A stretch of DNA of 35,168 nucleotides, taken from the IMG/VR virus record IMGVR_UViG_3300025009_000277, positions 1 through 35,168 of that record; one strand, 5' to 3'. How positions within the stretch are numbered: position 1 is the first letter of the stretch; each line of letters starts with the position of its first letter. Origin of the DNA: a virus. The notes below the pieces were generated by a model that made no database searches, was not told the DNA's origin, and saw only the letters and a list, made by a program, of their open reading frames with translations. The position numbers and the translations under genes are program-made. This document shows positions 9,222 through 16,778 of the stretch, one piece after another.

Positions 9222-10466
9222 TTACACCCAGCTTGCAGAGTTAATACGAACGCTGACCAAAGCATCAGCTCCCTCTACAAATGTTTTCTTTCCATAAAGC
9301 ACATAAGGCTTTACGTAACTACCCAACTGGAGAGGAATTGGAGAAGTCTCAACAGATGGTTTTACCTGAAGCACCATATCCACAGCACCCTTTTCACCAA
9401 ACATCTGATAAGAACTCTCTGTATTCCAAACATCGGCTGCGGCTGTCAGTGTTTCCGAAGTAACAACATAACCATAACCCTTAGCTGCTACCGTACAGGT
9501 ATTAGCAGACAAATCAGCAGTTGCAGTAATGCGCTTCATGAGAAGTTGATTAGCAGCAGACAAAGCAACACCGTTTGCGGTTGTCGTTCCAGGAGCATTG
9601 ATAAGAGCTGCGAGGTTGGTATTAGCAACGTCTGCGGCTCCACCAATCAATACGTTTCCTGCTGTCGTTCCGATAACAGTAACAAAGGTAAAAGTAACAC
9701 CATTGATAATCACCGTATCACCGTTAGTGGGTGTCGTAGCAATTCCAAGCACACCAATCCAATAACCGTTTGTGGTGATATAGCTATCAAAACCGAAATA
9801 GGTTGACTTGTAACCATTGTTTCCAACCAAATCTCCATCAACGGTCTCACGACCGGAAAGAGATAAGGTTAATTTCTCGGCAAAGTAAGGATTCAAGTTT
9901 GCGAATCCTCCTTGTCCACCTGGTTTAAGGTTGCCAGCTTGTACGCGTGGGTCTTGCATCCCAGTGATGTCAATGTCTCTCAAAGAAAGTTTACGAAGTG
10001 CAGCACCATAAACATCGAGCACATTCGTTGTATCAAGAGTAATCGGTGATCCAGATGATCCACCAACATCTCCAGCATCAATAGAATTAGTTGCGCTCGC
10101 AACTTCTGAAAGATAGTCGGCATCAACGGCCTTGTTGATAGCTCGCATTGCCTTGTCTGAATACTGCTGCATGAGTGCGAAATTGCTCTGAACAGCATCA
10201 AGACTGTCAATTGCAAATGGAGAAGCCTTTGCCGATGTCACAGTCAAAGTTTCGTTGGTTTCTGTTAAAGTTTGCATGCTCATGTCTGTCCCGCGAATAT
10301 AATCCTGCTCATATAAACGAGTAGTGTACGGACGAGTAACAGGCTGACCCATTACAAGCTTTGCTCTTTCCTCAAAAGATGCCTGTGCGACATAAACAGG
10401 TGTGCTATAACGCGTCACCTGCATGCGATCAGACATTTTTGTTTCAAAAACGTGAGTATTTGCCAT
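9222..10466 (-). CDS. major capsid protein with inserted Ig-like domain
   Basis: The protein has 414 residues and follows the scaffold gene by three bases, the normal order in tailed phages. N-terminal sequence such as FEERAKLVMGQPVTRPYTTRLYEQDYIRGTDMSMQTL and the later KPYVLYGKKTFVEGADALVSVRIN fit an HK97-fold coat protein of the P22-like group. Residues about 236-340 (NGDTVIINGVTFTF, GTTAGNVLIGG, ANTNLAALIN) form a separate beta-rich domain of the kind found as surface Ig-like insertions in phage structural proteins. It appears to be inserted inside the coat fold. The assembled shell would contain hundreds of copies. The start at 10466 lacks a Shine-Dalgarno site (CTAAAATATG). Confidence 0.85.
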   Translation of the reverse strand: MANTHVFETKMSDRMQVTRYSTPVYVAQASFEERAKLVMGQPVTRPYTTRLYEQDYIRGTDMSMQTLTETNETLTVTSAKASPFAIDSLDAVQSNFALMQQYSDKAMRAINKAVDADYLSEVASATNSIDAGDVGGSSGSPITLDTTNVLDVYGAALRKLSLRDIDITGMQDPRVQAGNLKPGGQGGFANLNPYFAEKLTLSLSGRETVDGDLVGNNGYKSTYFGFDSYITTNGYWIGVLGIATTPTNGDTVIINGVTFTFVTVIGTTAGNVLIGGAADVANTNLAALINAPGTTTANGVALSAANQLLMKRITATADLSANTCTVAAKGYGYVVTSETLTAAADVWNTESSYQMFGEKGAVDMVLQVKPSVETSPIPLQLGSYVKPYVLYGKKTFVEGADALVSVRINSASWV

Positions 10467-10469
10467 ATT

Positions 10470-11264
10470 TTAGTCTAAATATCGACTATTCTTGCTAGAC
10501 ATGAATTTTAGATATTCTTTGTACTTCTTAGGATCATTCTCTGCCAATTCGTGTTCTTCATCGTCGGTCATTCTGTCAAAATCCACACTGTCAGACGTGC
10601 GTCCTCCAGATGGTTCAGCAGAACGACCATTTTTGAATACGAATTCATCCTTCTTTGATTTGTAAATATCCTCGATTCGGTATGTTGTATATCCTTTAGT
10701 AAAAGCCAATTCTGAAACTTTGCCTTTAACTTCTTGGATAAACTCATTTGTCGCGCTTGGATAGTCTTGTTTAATGAGTGATACGACTTTCTCATCAAAT
10801 TCATTTGAGACAGCGGTTTTGTGTTTTGCTATCTCTTGTTCTCTGATGAAAGCATCGACTTTTGAAGTATCCGGTAAACGGATAGACTTCTTGAAGACAT
10901 CGAGAAGTTTCTTGGCGGCATTTTTATCAAGACCGTGTTCTTCTGCTACGCTTTCAAGTTCTTTCTCGTAATCTTCTTTTGGCCTAGACTCTTGAAGTTT
11001 TTTCTCGTATTCGTCGCGAATCTTTTGCATTTCCGTTTCCGCTTCTTTTTGAGCTTCTTCTTTTGCTTTCTCCACAGCACGGTTTTTTTCTTCCAGTGCT
11101 TTAGATACAGGCATAGTCCAGGCTGGTCTTTCTTCCTCTTTTTTCACATCTTCAGATGACTCTTTTTCCTCCGCAGAATCATCTTCTTGTGTTTTTTCAG
11201 TGATTTCACTTTCCACTTGAGCATTTGCGTCCTGCTCTAGGACGTTCTTGTCTTCGTCAGACAT
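10470..11264 (-). CDS. capsid scaffold protein
   Basis: From the ATG at 11264 (MSDEDKNVLEQ) the protein has 264 residues. It is highly charged and mostly helical: an acidic N-terminus (QEDDSAEEKESSEDVKKEEE), a long coiled-coil region (about residues 55-110), and a C-terminal helical part ending SSKNSRYLD. Length, composition and position directly before the capsid gene are typical of scaffolds that guide shell assembly and leave. I chose the ATG at 11264 over the upstream TTG at 11294 because the TTG lies in the structured leader. The gene follows a long regulatory leader (11265-11482). Confidence 0.8.
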   Translation of the reverse strand: MSDEDKNVLEQDANAQVESEITEKTQEDDSAEEKESSEDVKKEEERPAWTMPVSKALEEKNRAVEKAKEEAQKEAETEMQKIRDEYEKKLQESRPKEDYEKELESVAEEHGLDKNAAKKLLDVFKKSIRLPDTSKVDAFIREQEIAKHKTAVSNEFDEKVVSLIKQDYPSATNEFIQEVKGKVSELAFTKGYTTYRIEDIYKSKKDEFVFKNGRSAEPSGGRTSDSVDFDRMTDDEEHELAENDPKKYKEYLKFMSSKNSRYLD

Positions 11265-11308
11265 AGATAAGATTTTATGTGGGTTTACTCCCAAGATAAT
11301 TAGTTTCC

Positions 11309-11326
11309 GTTCGCTATCAAACGAAC
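11309..11326 (-). other. small hairpin in scaffold leader
   Basis: GTTCG at 11309-11313 and CGAAC at 11322-11326 pair with an 8-base loop, between the leader terminator and the scaffold start. A second small stem, TGGG/CCCA, lies near 11280-11293. They add to the structured character of this leader. Confidence 0.4.
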
Positions 11327-11354
11327 AAAAGGTTTATGAATCGCATTCCACGAT

Positions 11355-11383
11355 AAAAAAACGCACCATGTTTCCATGGCGCG
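11355..11383 (-). terminator. intrinsic terminator with GAAA tetraloop, upstream of scaffold/capsid
   Basis: On the minus strand CGCGCCATG (11383-11375), loop GAAA, and CATGGTGCG (11370-11362) form a 9-bp stem with one G-U pair. Seven Ts follow at 11361-11355. This is a canonical Rho-independent terminator. It lies after the 150-residue gene and before the scaffold gene, so it would separate portal-side from capsid-side expression unless overridden by the competing fold at 11376-11467. Confidence 0.85.
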
Positions 11384-11467
11384 CTAACGACTACGAGAGC
11401 GGAAGTAACGGTCAAGAACCTCCTCTCTCGATAGCCGGTACCGCGCCATCGAAAGTCTTGACCGTTA
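11376..11467 (-). ncRNA. attenuator-like leader RNA with competing pseudoknotted fold
   Basis: In minus-strand order: segment 1 TAACGGTCAAGA (11467-11456), segment 2 ATGGCGCG (11449-11442), segment 3 CGAGAG (11430-11425), segment 4 TCTTGACCGTTA (11417-11406), segment 5 CTCTCG (11399-11394), segment 6 CGCGCCAT (11383-11376). Segments 1 and 4 are perfect 12-base complements. Segments 2 and 3 lie in the loop they close, and can pair with 6 and 5 outside it, making pseudoknots. Segment 6 is also the 5' side of the downstream terminator stem, so the 2-6 pairing would block termination. This is the logic of an attenuator, riboswitch or antiterminator RNA. I do not recognise a known class. Confidence 0.6.
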
Positions 11468-11482
11468 GTATCTTTTTAATTG

Positions 11483-11935
11483 TTAAGAAGCATTGAATTT
11501 CTTTACAAAACCTATTGCTAACTCTTTGAAATCATTTCCGTGAGCCTCACTACTATATTCTCTCACAAATTCCACTTTCCCAGAAGGCCATTCTTTATTC
11601 ACAATACACTTTGAAGAACTACATTCCATGAAAAATCTACAAATCACTTTTGTATGTCTGGCAACAACGCTGGAAGGAACAATGATTCCCGAAGGTGTTT
11701 TCATTTCCCCATCCTCTCTCACAGTAATCTTCTGTAAACACTCCAAACCATCATCCTTTGTTTTCTTATCATCTATGATGGATTGAGCGATATTCTTTAT
11801 GCTTACATCTGAATACTCCTGTTTGTACTCTGACTCCGATTGATCTAAGACTTCGAGCAATTTTGACAATTTCAATCTTCCGTCATACTTAATCCCTCTC
11901 TCGTCTAATTTTCCTTGCACGTCTTCTTTCGTCAT
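11483..11935 (-). CDS. small head-region protein with HeH/SAP-like N-terminus
   Basis: The protein has 150 residues. The first ~35 (TKEDVQGKLDERGIKYDGRLKLSKLLEVL) look like a HeH/LEM or SAP-type helix-extended-loop-helix module, often found in phage head genes. The C-terminal half (about 75-150) is beta-rich with a Cys-containing segment (CRFFMECSSSKCIV) and is not recognised. Its start overlaps the preceding gene's stop by four bases (ATGA), so the two should be translationally coupled. It is the last gene before the leader terminator. It may be a minor head or decoration protein, but this is inferred from position only. Confidence 0.6.
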   Translation of the reverse strand: MTKEDVQGKLDERGIKYDGRLKLSKLLEVLDQSESEYKQEYSDVSIKNIAQSIIDDKKTKDDGLECLQKITVREDGEMKTPSGIIVPSSVVARHTKVICRFFMECSSSKCIVNKEWPSGKVEFVREYSSEAHGNDFKELAIGFVKKFNAS

Positions 11936-12240
11936 AACTTTTCCAAATATGCGTTAATCTTTTTTATAGTCTGTTCGGCATTGGTAAAGACCGAAATCAG
12001 CCAGTACCAACAATCTCTTTCTCTGAATAAGCACTTTCTTTCGTCTTCTATTATCTCTGGATTAAAAGCCAATTTTCCATTTATCGCTATTACTTTTTGT
12101 TCTAAATCAGTCAATAGCATCCTCACGCCCTCATGCTCTTTGAGATCAAGAGCAATTTCAGCAATCTTTCCTTTCTTTTCCATTTTATCCAATTTCTCTA
12201 CCTTATTTGGGTATTTTTCTTTATAAGCATTTAAGTCCAT
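11932..12240 (-). CDS. small helical protein downstream of portal
   Basis: The protein has 102 residues, is lysine/glutamate-rich and almost entirely helical (EKYPNKVEKLDKMEKKGKIAEIALDLKEHEGV), with a Trp/Cys patch RERDCWYWLISVF. It lies four bases after the portal stop and overlaps the next gene by ATGA. I do not recognise a family. Position between portal and scaffold suggests a small head-assembly or regulatory protein. Confidence 0.6.
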   Translation of the reverse strand: MDLNAYKEKYPNKVEKLDKMEKKGKIAEIALDLKEHEGVRMLLTDLEQKVIAINGKLAFNPEIIEDERKCLFRERDCWYWLISVFTNAEQTIKKINAYLEKL

Positions 12241-12244
12241 ATTT

Positions 12245-14269
12245 TTATCTCATTCTTTTAGACATCACTTGAGAAGCTTCTGCGGTTCCTTCTGGAGTTC
12301 CCGTCGGGCTTTCAAAAGGTCTTGCTAATGATTGCTTCATTTGTTGTCCCGTTGCTTGCCCTCCAACATCCACAGCATTTTGAGCGATTTCCCCTTGTGG
12401 AACTTGTCCAGCAGCTAATTTTCTTGATTTTCGCATCATGTTTCCGACCACAATGTTCTCGTGCGCTCTTGCGTATTTAAGTAACATATCAAACTGTTTT
12501 TTCATGTCCTTGTCTATTCCTTTTTCGTTTCCTTCGTCATCCAAAAGGACATAATCCAGATTATCTTTGGCGTAATCTAGTATACGTTGCAAGAAAGTTA
12601 TATCAGCTCCCATATTCAATCTGGGCATCTTGTCGAGGAGGATATCTTGAATAGCATTATCAGCTTCTTCCATAAGTTCTTGATTTAGAGAACTCTCGGT
12701 ATCAAGAGCTTGAGAAACATCGTCATCGTTGAAACCGCTCTTTAGAAGAACGTTGCGAATGACCCATCTTGCATTTATTTTATCTGGATATGATCCTGTC
12801 AACTCTTTGATGCTTGATAGCTGTTTTTCATTCTCAATGGCCGACGTTTGCTGCTCCGACGATCCTCCTGACACAATAACATCATCAACATCGTCGACAT
12901 CCTTAAAATCCACGCTCTCAAGTTGTTGTAATTTTATTCCACCCTTACCAAGAAGTTCGACCATTTTCGGCTTAGTTAGATGCTCTTTCATACCCCAGAA
13001 GAATCTGTAACCCTTGTGAGCATAACTTTCCGAATACTCCTTGTTAATTATTCCAATTCTATCCGCTTCTTGCTGTAACTTGCCATAAAAAACACCAACT
13101 TTTGCATCAGCTTCTTGTGTCCCTGGTTCTGAAACACCAGACTTTGATTGATTGAGATTATCAAGATAAGAAACAAGATCGATGGTGAGTGATGCAGCAG
13201 GATTCTCGATAGTTACAATGTTCGGATTGCGTCCAGGATGAAACAATAAGACATTATCGGGGACAAAATCTTGAAGTTCGTTGATATCAACCAAAGACCC
13301 GCTCTCCACCGCCCGCATAGGGCGAGTTCTCCGCTTTTCATTCTCAAGCGCAGTGTTGAGAAGAAACTTCATTGCCTCCGTGATCGGATAAACATCATCC
13401 GATTCACCTTTTGTCCAAAAGCTAAATTCGTCATAATGACTAGCCCATGAGACAAAAGGTGTCTTTCCGCTCTTAAATACTTCTTTTAATTCTTCCACTC
13501 TAACCCAAATCTTACTTTTTGGATCAAATAAAAGATAAAACCAAGTTCCGTTGTCCTTCATCACCCATTCAGTCATATTCACACCTTTCTGCTCAACAAA
13601 ACTTGAACTGTCGACATCTATACCGAGAGCCTTCATCCTATTAAATTTGTTTGTAACAACGTATGAGTTCCCATCGGCTTGAGATTCCTTGAAGTTCTTT
13701 AGTCTTTCGACTTGAGACTTATCATAAAAACCATTTTTAGCTCCTAAAACCAAAGAATCGTGTGTTTTGTAAATATCAGTCTCTCCATGATAATTTCCTT
13801 CCTCAAGAGTTCCCCGTGTAGGATCAGCCACAAACGAAAAAACATCCACCAAGTCATAGTGACTTTTGTAGTTGTTTCCTTCACTTGAGGCATAAATCTT
13901 GCTTATAGCTCGTCCTGAAAGAAGCTCCTGTTTCTTTTCTGCTCTATCTTTCCTACTCCACCCAGAACGAGTTGAAGATTTTTCTTGTTCGAAAGCCGCT
14001 TGAACCTTCTCCGATAAAATCTTCTTATTCGGAATCTTGAATGTGCAAGACGGAGCATTGTCAATCTTAGAAAAGAGCAGATCGATATGTGAAGCAAAAA
14101 AAGGAAAAGGGATATTCATAATATCCCCGTCTGTTTCAATCGTTTTGTTGTTATAAACATCAATCATTTCACTAATCAAAGACATCCGTTTTTGTTTTGC
14201 TCTCAAACCCTGTTCAAGTTGTTGAATCGCTATGACCGTTAGCTTGTCTGCAAGCTGTTTTGCTAACAT
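12245..14269 (-). CDS. portal protein
   Basis: The protein has 674 residues and follows the large terminase gene by three bases. An N-terminal helical wing (IQQLEQGLRAKQKRMSLISEMIDVYNN), a beta-rich clip-like core (VDVFSFVADPTRGTLEEGNYHGETDIY, WVMKDNGTWFYLLFDPKSKIWVR), a helical stretch with NTALENEKRRTRPMRAVESGSLVDINEL, and a C-terminal helical and Gln-rich tail (about 560-674) fit a large P22-like or podoviral portal. It would form the dodecameric DNA gate that docks the terminase and later the adaptor. The start at 14269 (GAATATG) has no Shine-Dalgarno site. Confidence 0.8.
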   Translation of the reverse strand: MLAKQLADKLTVIAIQQLEQGLRAKQKRMSLISEMIDVYNNKTIETDGDIMNIPFPFFASHIDLLFSKIDNAPSCTFKIPNKKILSEKVQAAFEQEKSSTRSGWSRKDRAEKKQELLSGRAISKIYASSEGNNYKSHYDLVDVFSFVADPTRGTLEEGNYHGETDIYKTHDSLVLGAKNGFYDKSQVERLKNFKESQADGNSYVVTNKFNRMKALGIDVDSSSFVEQKGVNMTEWVMKDNGTWFYLLFDPKSKIWVRVEELKEVFKSGKTPFVSWASHYDEFSFWTKGESDDVYPITEAMKFLLNTALENEKRRTRPMRAVESGSLVDINELQDFVPDNVLLFHPGRNPNIVTIENPAASLTIDLVSYLDNLNQSKSGVSEPGTQEADAKVGVFYGKLQQEADRIGIINKEYSESYAHKGYRFFWGMKEHLTKPKMVELLGKGGIKLQQLESVDFKDVDDVDDVIVSGGSSEQQTSAIENEKQLSSIKELTGSYPDKINARWVIRNVLLKSGFNDDDVSQALDTESSLNQELMEEADNAIQDILLDKMPRLNMGADITFLQRILDYAKDNLDYVLLDDEGNEKGIDKDMKKQFDMLLKYARAHENIVVGNMMRKSRKLAAGQVPQGEIAQNAVDVGGQATGQQMKQSLARPFESPTGTPEGTAEASQVMSKRMR

Positions 14270-14272
14270 ATT

Positions 14273-15583
14273 CTAGCCCCACTTTGTGATTTTAATGTGT
14301 TCTTTTGTTCTCTTATGGATTGTGGGTAAATCCTTAAATTGTGAGTGACCGACTGCTAAATAACGGAAAGCATCTGCTCCATGAGATGACCAATCGTGTT
14401 CGGGGTGATCCCTGAACGACTTTCGCTTTTCGTCGTATTGCTTGTGATAATTTTTAAGAACCTCCAAACCTCTCTTACATTTTACCACATCGAACCAACA
14501 ACGTGATAATAGTAATCTTGCCGCTTGGATTCCATCATCTATTGCCAAATTCGGAATAATTAAAAGTGGTTTCAATCCAAGTTTTTCCGCTGTTTCTTTT
14601 CTTGAGATTCCAGTTGTCAATTCTCTTGCTTCTCCATCATGGGGCCAATAATATTCCCCATAAACGTAATCCTTCTTCTGCATCTCTGTCACATAATAAG
14701 GAACTCCCTCACCCTCTGCTTCCATGTAGTCTATGATATGAACTTCTCTACCTATCGTTTGCGTAAACCAGATAGCCATGGCATCTCCAACCCCCAAATC
14801 CCACCATGTATCGACTTTTACGCTTCGATCATATGAAACCGTTGTAAGACGCTTCTGTTGCTCCGCTTCATATAATTGCGTTCCGTAATAACTTCCTTGG
14901 ACACTAGCCTCAAATGAACAATAGTATTCCTGTTGCCAAATAGCATCATCTCCATTCTTTGCTATGATCTCTTTCCTTTCTTGGTTCAAAACGTCTTTGG
15001 AAATAACATTCGTATCATCTACTGTGAGTATGTTCACGAACCAATGTGGATCATCTTTAGCAAATTCTAGCAGATCATAGGCGTGATTCTTCCCTCTTGG
15101 TGTGAAATTGAACAGTGCCCATCCTCCATTTTCAGCCAAAATAGGTCTGATAAAATCCCACGCTCTCGGGTCTTGTAAAGAATACTCTGAAAAAACTACT
15201 CCCCGTGGATTCGTCCCAACGATTGAATCAATGTTATCCGAACCAATTATTTGAAGTATCGAGCCATTGATGGTCTCAATGAGCATGTTTGTAGCGTTTG
15301 TTCTCTTTCGGAGTTCTTTTGGAATATGATCCATGAATCTGAAACCTTCTTTGTCTGCGCCATCCCATAAAATCTTTTGACCCTGAGTGTAGGTTGGAAA
15401 AATGTAATAATAAGTCCCAACCACCTTAAACATCTCCTTGATTGTGAGATTTACGTCAGTTTTGTCTTTTCCTGCTCGACGATGCCAAACTTGAATTAAA
15501 CGCTTAAAGCCGCTATCAAACGCTTTGCAGAGGGGCATTTGATAGTCTCTAGGTTCAAATTTAAATGGAATCTGAATTGTCAT
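14273..15583 (-). CDS. terL: terminase large subunit
   Basis: The protein has 436 residues. The ATPase part has a Walker-A-like HRRAGKDKT (34-42), Walker B GVVFSEY (128-134) and coupling motif FNFTPRG (158-164). The nuclease part starts with WDLG (Asp262) and ends with DHPEHDWSSHGADAFRY near residues 398-414, which carries the final acidic metal ligand. This is the packaging motor and DNA-cutting enzyme. The start overlaps the small subunit stop by four bases (ATGA). Length and motif order are normal for the family. Confidence 0.95.
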   Translation of the reverse strand: MTIQIPFKFEPRDYQMPLCKAFDSGFKRLIQVWHRRAGKDKTDVNLTIKEMFKVVGTYYYIFPTYTQGQKILWDGADKEGFRFMDHIPKELRKRTNATNMLIETINGSILQIIGSDNIDSIVGTNPRGVVFSEYSLQDPRAWDFIRPILAENGGWALFNFTPRGKNHAYDLLEFAKDDPHWFVNILTVDDTNVISKDVLNQERKEIIAKNGDDAIWQQEYYCSFEASVQGSYYGTQLYEAEQQKRLTTVSYDRSVKVDTWWDLGVGDAMAIWFTQTIGREVHIIDYMEAEGEGVPYYVTEMQKKDYVYGEYYWPHDGEARELTTGISRKETAEKLGLKPLLIIPNLAIDDGIQAARLLLSRCWFDVVKCKRGLEVLKNYHKQYDEKRKSFRDHPEHDWSSHGADAFRYLAVGHSQFKDLPTIHKRTKEHIKITKWG

Positions 15584-15984
15584 GTTTTATCGTTATAGTG
15601 AACTACTTGCACAGTTAAATCTTTTCCGTCTGGCCCTGTCATTTCTTGTCTCTCCGAATACTTTTCTTTGGCCATTCCTTTTGCCACAAACATTGCTACC
15701 TTAGTTTTCTCTCTGACTATGTTTGAATCAACTCTTTCTCCTGCCTCTTTACTTATATCCAAACTCAATGCTTCATCAAGTGCTTTTTCCGCTTTATCTA
15801 GCCTTTTTAAATCTCCAACAATTCTCGATACCCACTCAGTTCTATCATCAGTAATACTTTGAGCATATTCTTCTGCGTAGCCAGCTTTCTTAGCTGATTT
15901 ATAAGCATTCCCAAAAGTATCACTCTTAGGTGATAGATACGCCTCCTTGAAGGCCATTTGTTGAGGATTGAGATCGATGGCCAT
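15580..15984 (-). CDS. terS: terminase small subunit
   Basis: The protein has 134 residues. The N-terminal part (LNPQQMAFKEAYLSPKSDTFGNAYKSAKKAGYAEEYAQSI) matches the terminase_2-type helix-turn-helix that binds the packaging site. A helical oligomerisation segment follows (RLDKAEKALDEALSL), then a C-terminal tail (TGPDGKDLTVQVVHYND) typical of small terminases that contact the large subunit. It overlaps terL by four bases. Its first 59 bases overlap the end of an upstream zinc-ribbon gene. Confidence 0.9.
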   Translation of the reverse strand: MAIDLNPQQMAFKEAYLSPKSDTFGNAYKSAKKAGYAEEYAQSITDDRTEWVSRIVGDLKRLDKAEKALDEALSLDISKEAGERVDSNIVREKTKVAMFVAKGMAKEKYSERQEMTGPDGKDLTVQVVHYNDKT

Positions 15985-16144
15985 ATTCTTTTTGTTTACT
16001 TACTCTTTTTATTTTCTCTTTATATTCATCAAAAGTCAACTTTACTCGATAGCCGCATCCTCGATCACAGTGAACATAAACACTATTTTTTGTCCTCTTA
16101 AAAACTTTTGCTTTTCCAAGCCAACACCATGGGCAAGAATTCAT
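15926..16144 (-). CDS. small zinc-ribbon protein
   Basis: The protein has 72 residues and starts MNSCPWCWLGKAKVF, then VHCDRGCGYRVKL, giving a CxxC...CxxxC zinc-ribbon pattern in the first ~35 residues. The C-terminal ~20 residues (QSSTNGLQGGVSIT) are encoded within the start of terS and look unstructured. It also overlaps the upstream membrane peptide gene by 47 bases. Function is unknown. Candidate zinc-binding or nucleic-acid-binding protein. Confidence 0.6.
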   Translation of the reverse strand: MNSCPWCWLGKAKVFKRTKNSVYVHCDRGCGYRVKLTFDEYKEKIKRVSKQKEYGHRSQSSTNGLQGGVSIT

Positions 16145-16286
16145 ACTTATCAGTGAATAAAAAATAAATCGGTATCAAAACAAAAAGACCTATGCTTGAA
16201 ATAATACCAAATAAACTCAAAAACATCCCAAAATCGATCTTTTCATTTGATTCTGGTTTCTTCTTTTCTACCCAAAGTTTTTCCAT
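16098..16286 (-). CDS. small single-span membrane protein
   Basis: The protein has 62 residues: a charged N-terminus (MEKLWVEKKKPESNEKIDFG), one strong membrane segment (about residues 21-45, FLSLFGIISSIGLFVLIPIYFLF), and a short polar end. It overlaps neighbours on both sides by about 45 bases. The membrane segment is convincing even though overlap reduces independent evidence. Function unknown; a lysis-timing or superinfection role is only a guess. Confidence 0.5.
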   Translation of the reverse strand: MEKLWVEKKKPESNEKIDFGMFLSLFGIISSIGLFVLIPIYFLFTDKYEFLPMVLAWKSKSF

Positions 16287-16386
16287 ACAACTGTAATTTT
16301 AACCGACACAAAGGACACAAACTGTTTTCCAAGATGTAATGAAAGCTCTTGCACCTTTTACACTGTCTCTTTTCCTCCTTTTTCAT
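16243..16386 (-). CDS. very small zinc-ribbon protein
   Basis: From the ATG at 16386 the product has 47 residues: MKKEEKRQCKRCKSFHYILENSLCPLCRLK, then a basic tail. CxxC and CxxC spaced by 12 residues make a compact zinc knuckle. It is the first of three overlapping micro-genes before terS and follows the helicase-side repeat region. I preferred this ATG over the upstream one at 16431 because the Cys motif and basic start fit a compact domain. Confidence 0.5.
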   Translation of the reverse strand: MKKEEKRQCKRCKSFHYILENSLCPLCRLKLQLYGKTLGRKEETRIK

Positions 16387-16567
16387 AAATCTCTTATAAC
16401 TCAATTTTACTCGGAAAAAAATCGCGGTCAATCTTTCTCACTTTTACAATCAGTCTCTAAAGTCATCCAAGGTATCTTCCTTTTCCCCCAAGTAAACCTC
16501 AACCAAGAAACTCCTTCCATCTTCTTAAAATCAGTAGCTTTTGAGATCAAAAAAATCTTATTGAAAG

Positions 16568-16641
16568 TTCATTGCAAGCACAGCCGAGGGTGGGGGTAGT
16601 TTTTTCTAAAAACTACCCACATTCTCGTGGTGTGCAATGAA
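16568..16641. other. nested inverted repeats (candidate origin structure)
   Basis: An outer 9-bp arm TTCATTGCA (16568-16576) matches TGCAATGAA (16633-16641). Inside it GGGTAGTTTTT (16594-16604) and AAAAACTACCC (16608-16618) form an 11-bp perfect stem with a 3-base loop. The whole lies in the 390-base gene-free stretch after the helicase gene. It could be a replication-origin cruciform, a terminator, or an RNA element. Confidence 0.6.
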
Positions 16642-16665
16642 GAGGAAAAAGGGGGGTAAAATGAG

Positions 16666-16772
16666 CGGGAGGGTGTGGCTTGTGAGTATATAGGGGCCAC
16701 ACCCTCGAATTTCGCTAACCTTAGCAATTAAAATTTTCGGGAGGGTGTGGCCTATTTTCGGGAGGGTGTGGC
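16666..16772. repeat. iteron-like repeats CGGGAGGGTGTGGC
   Basis: Three direct copies of CGGGAGGGTGTGGC lie at 16666-16679, 16738-16751 and 16759-16772. A reverse copy of the core (GCCACACCCTC) is at 16696-16706. The last two copies share a longer unit, ATTTTCGGGAGGGTGTGGC, and repeat at exactly 21 bp, two helical turns, so a protein could bind both on one face. Copy 1 and the inverted copy form an 11-bp stem. Such arrays usually bind a replication initiator or regulator. They are unusually GC-rich for this genome and lie just downstream of the helicase gene. Confidence 0.7.
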
Positions 16773-16778
16773 TATCTT

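Noticed and set aside
11376-11449. Possible tRNA-like fold (GGCGCG/CGCGCC closing a ~70-base domain)
   Set aside because: No T-loop TTC, no plausible anticodon arm and no CCA. The segments fit the terminator/attenuator scheme better.
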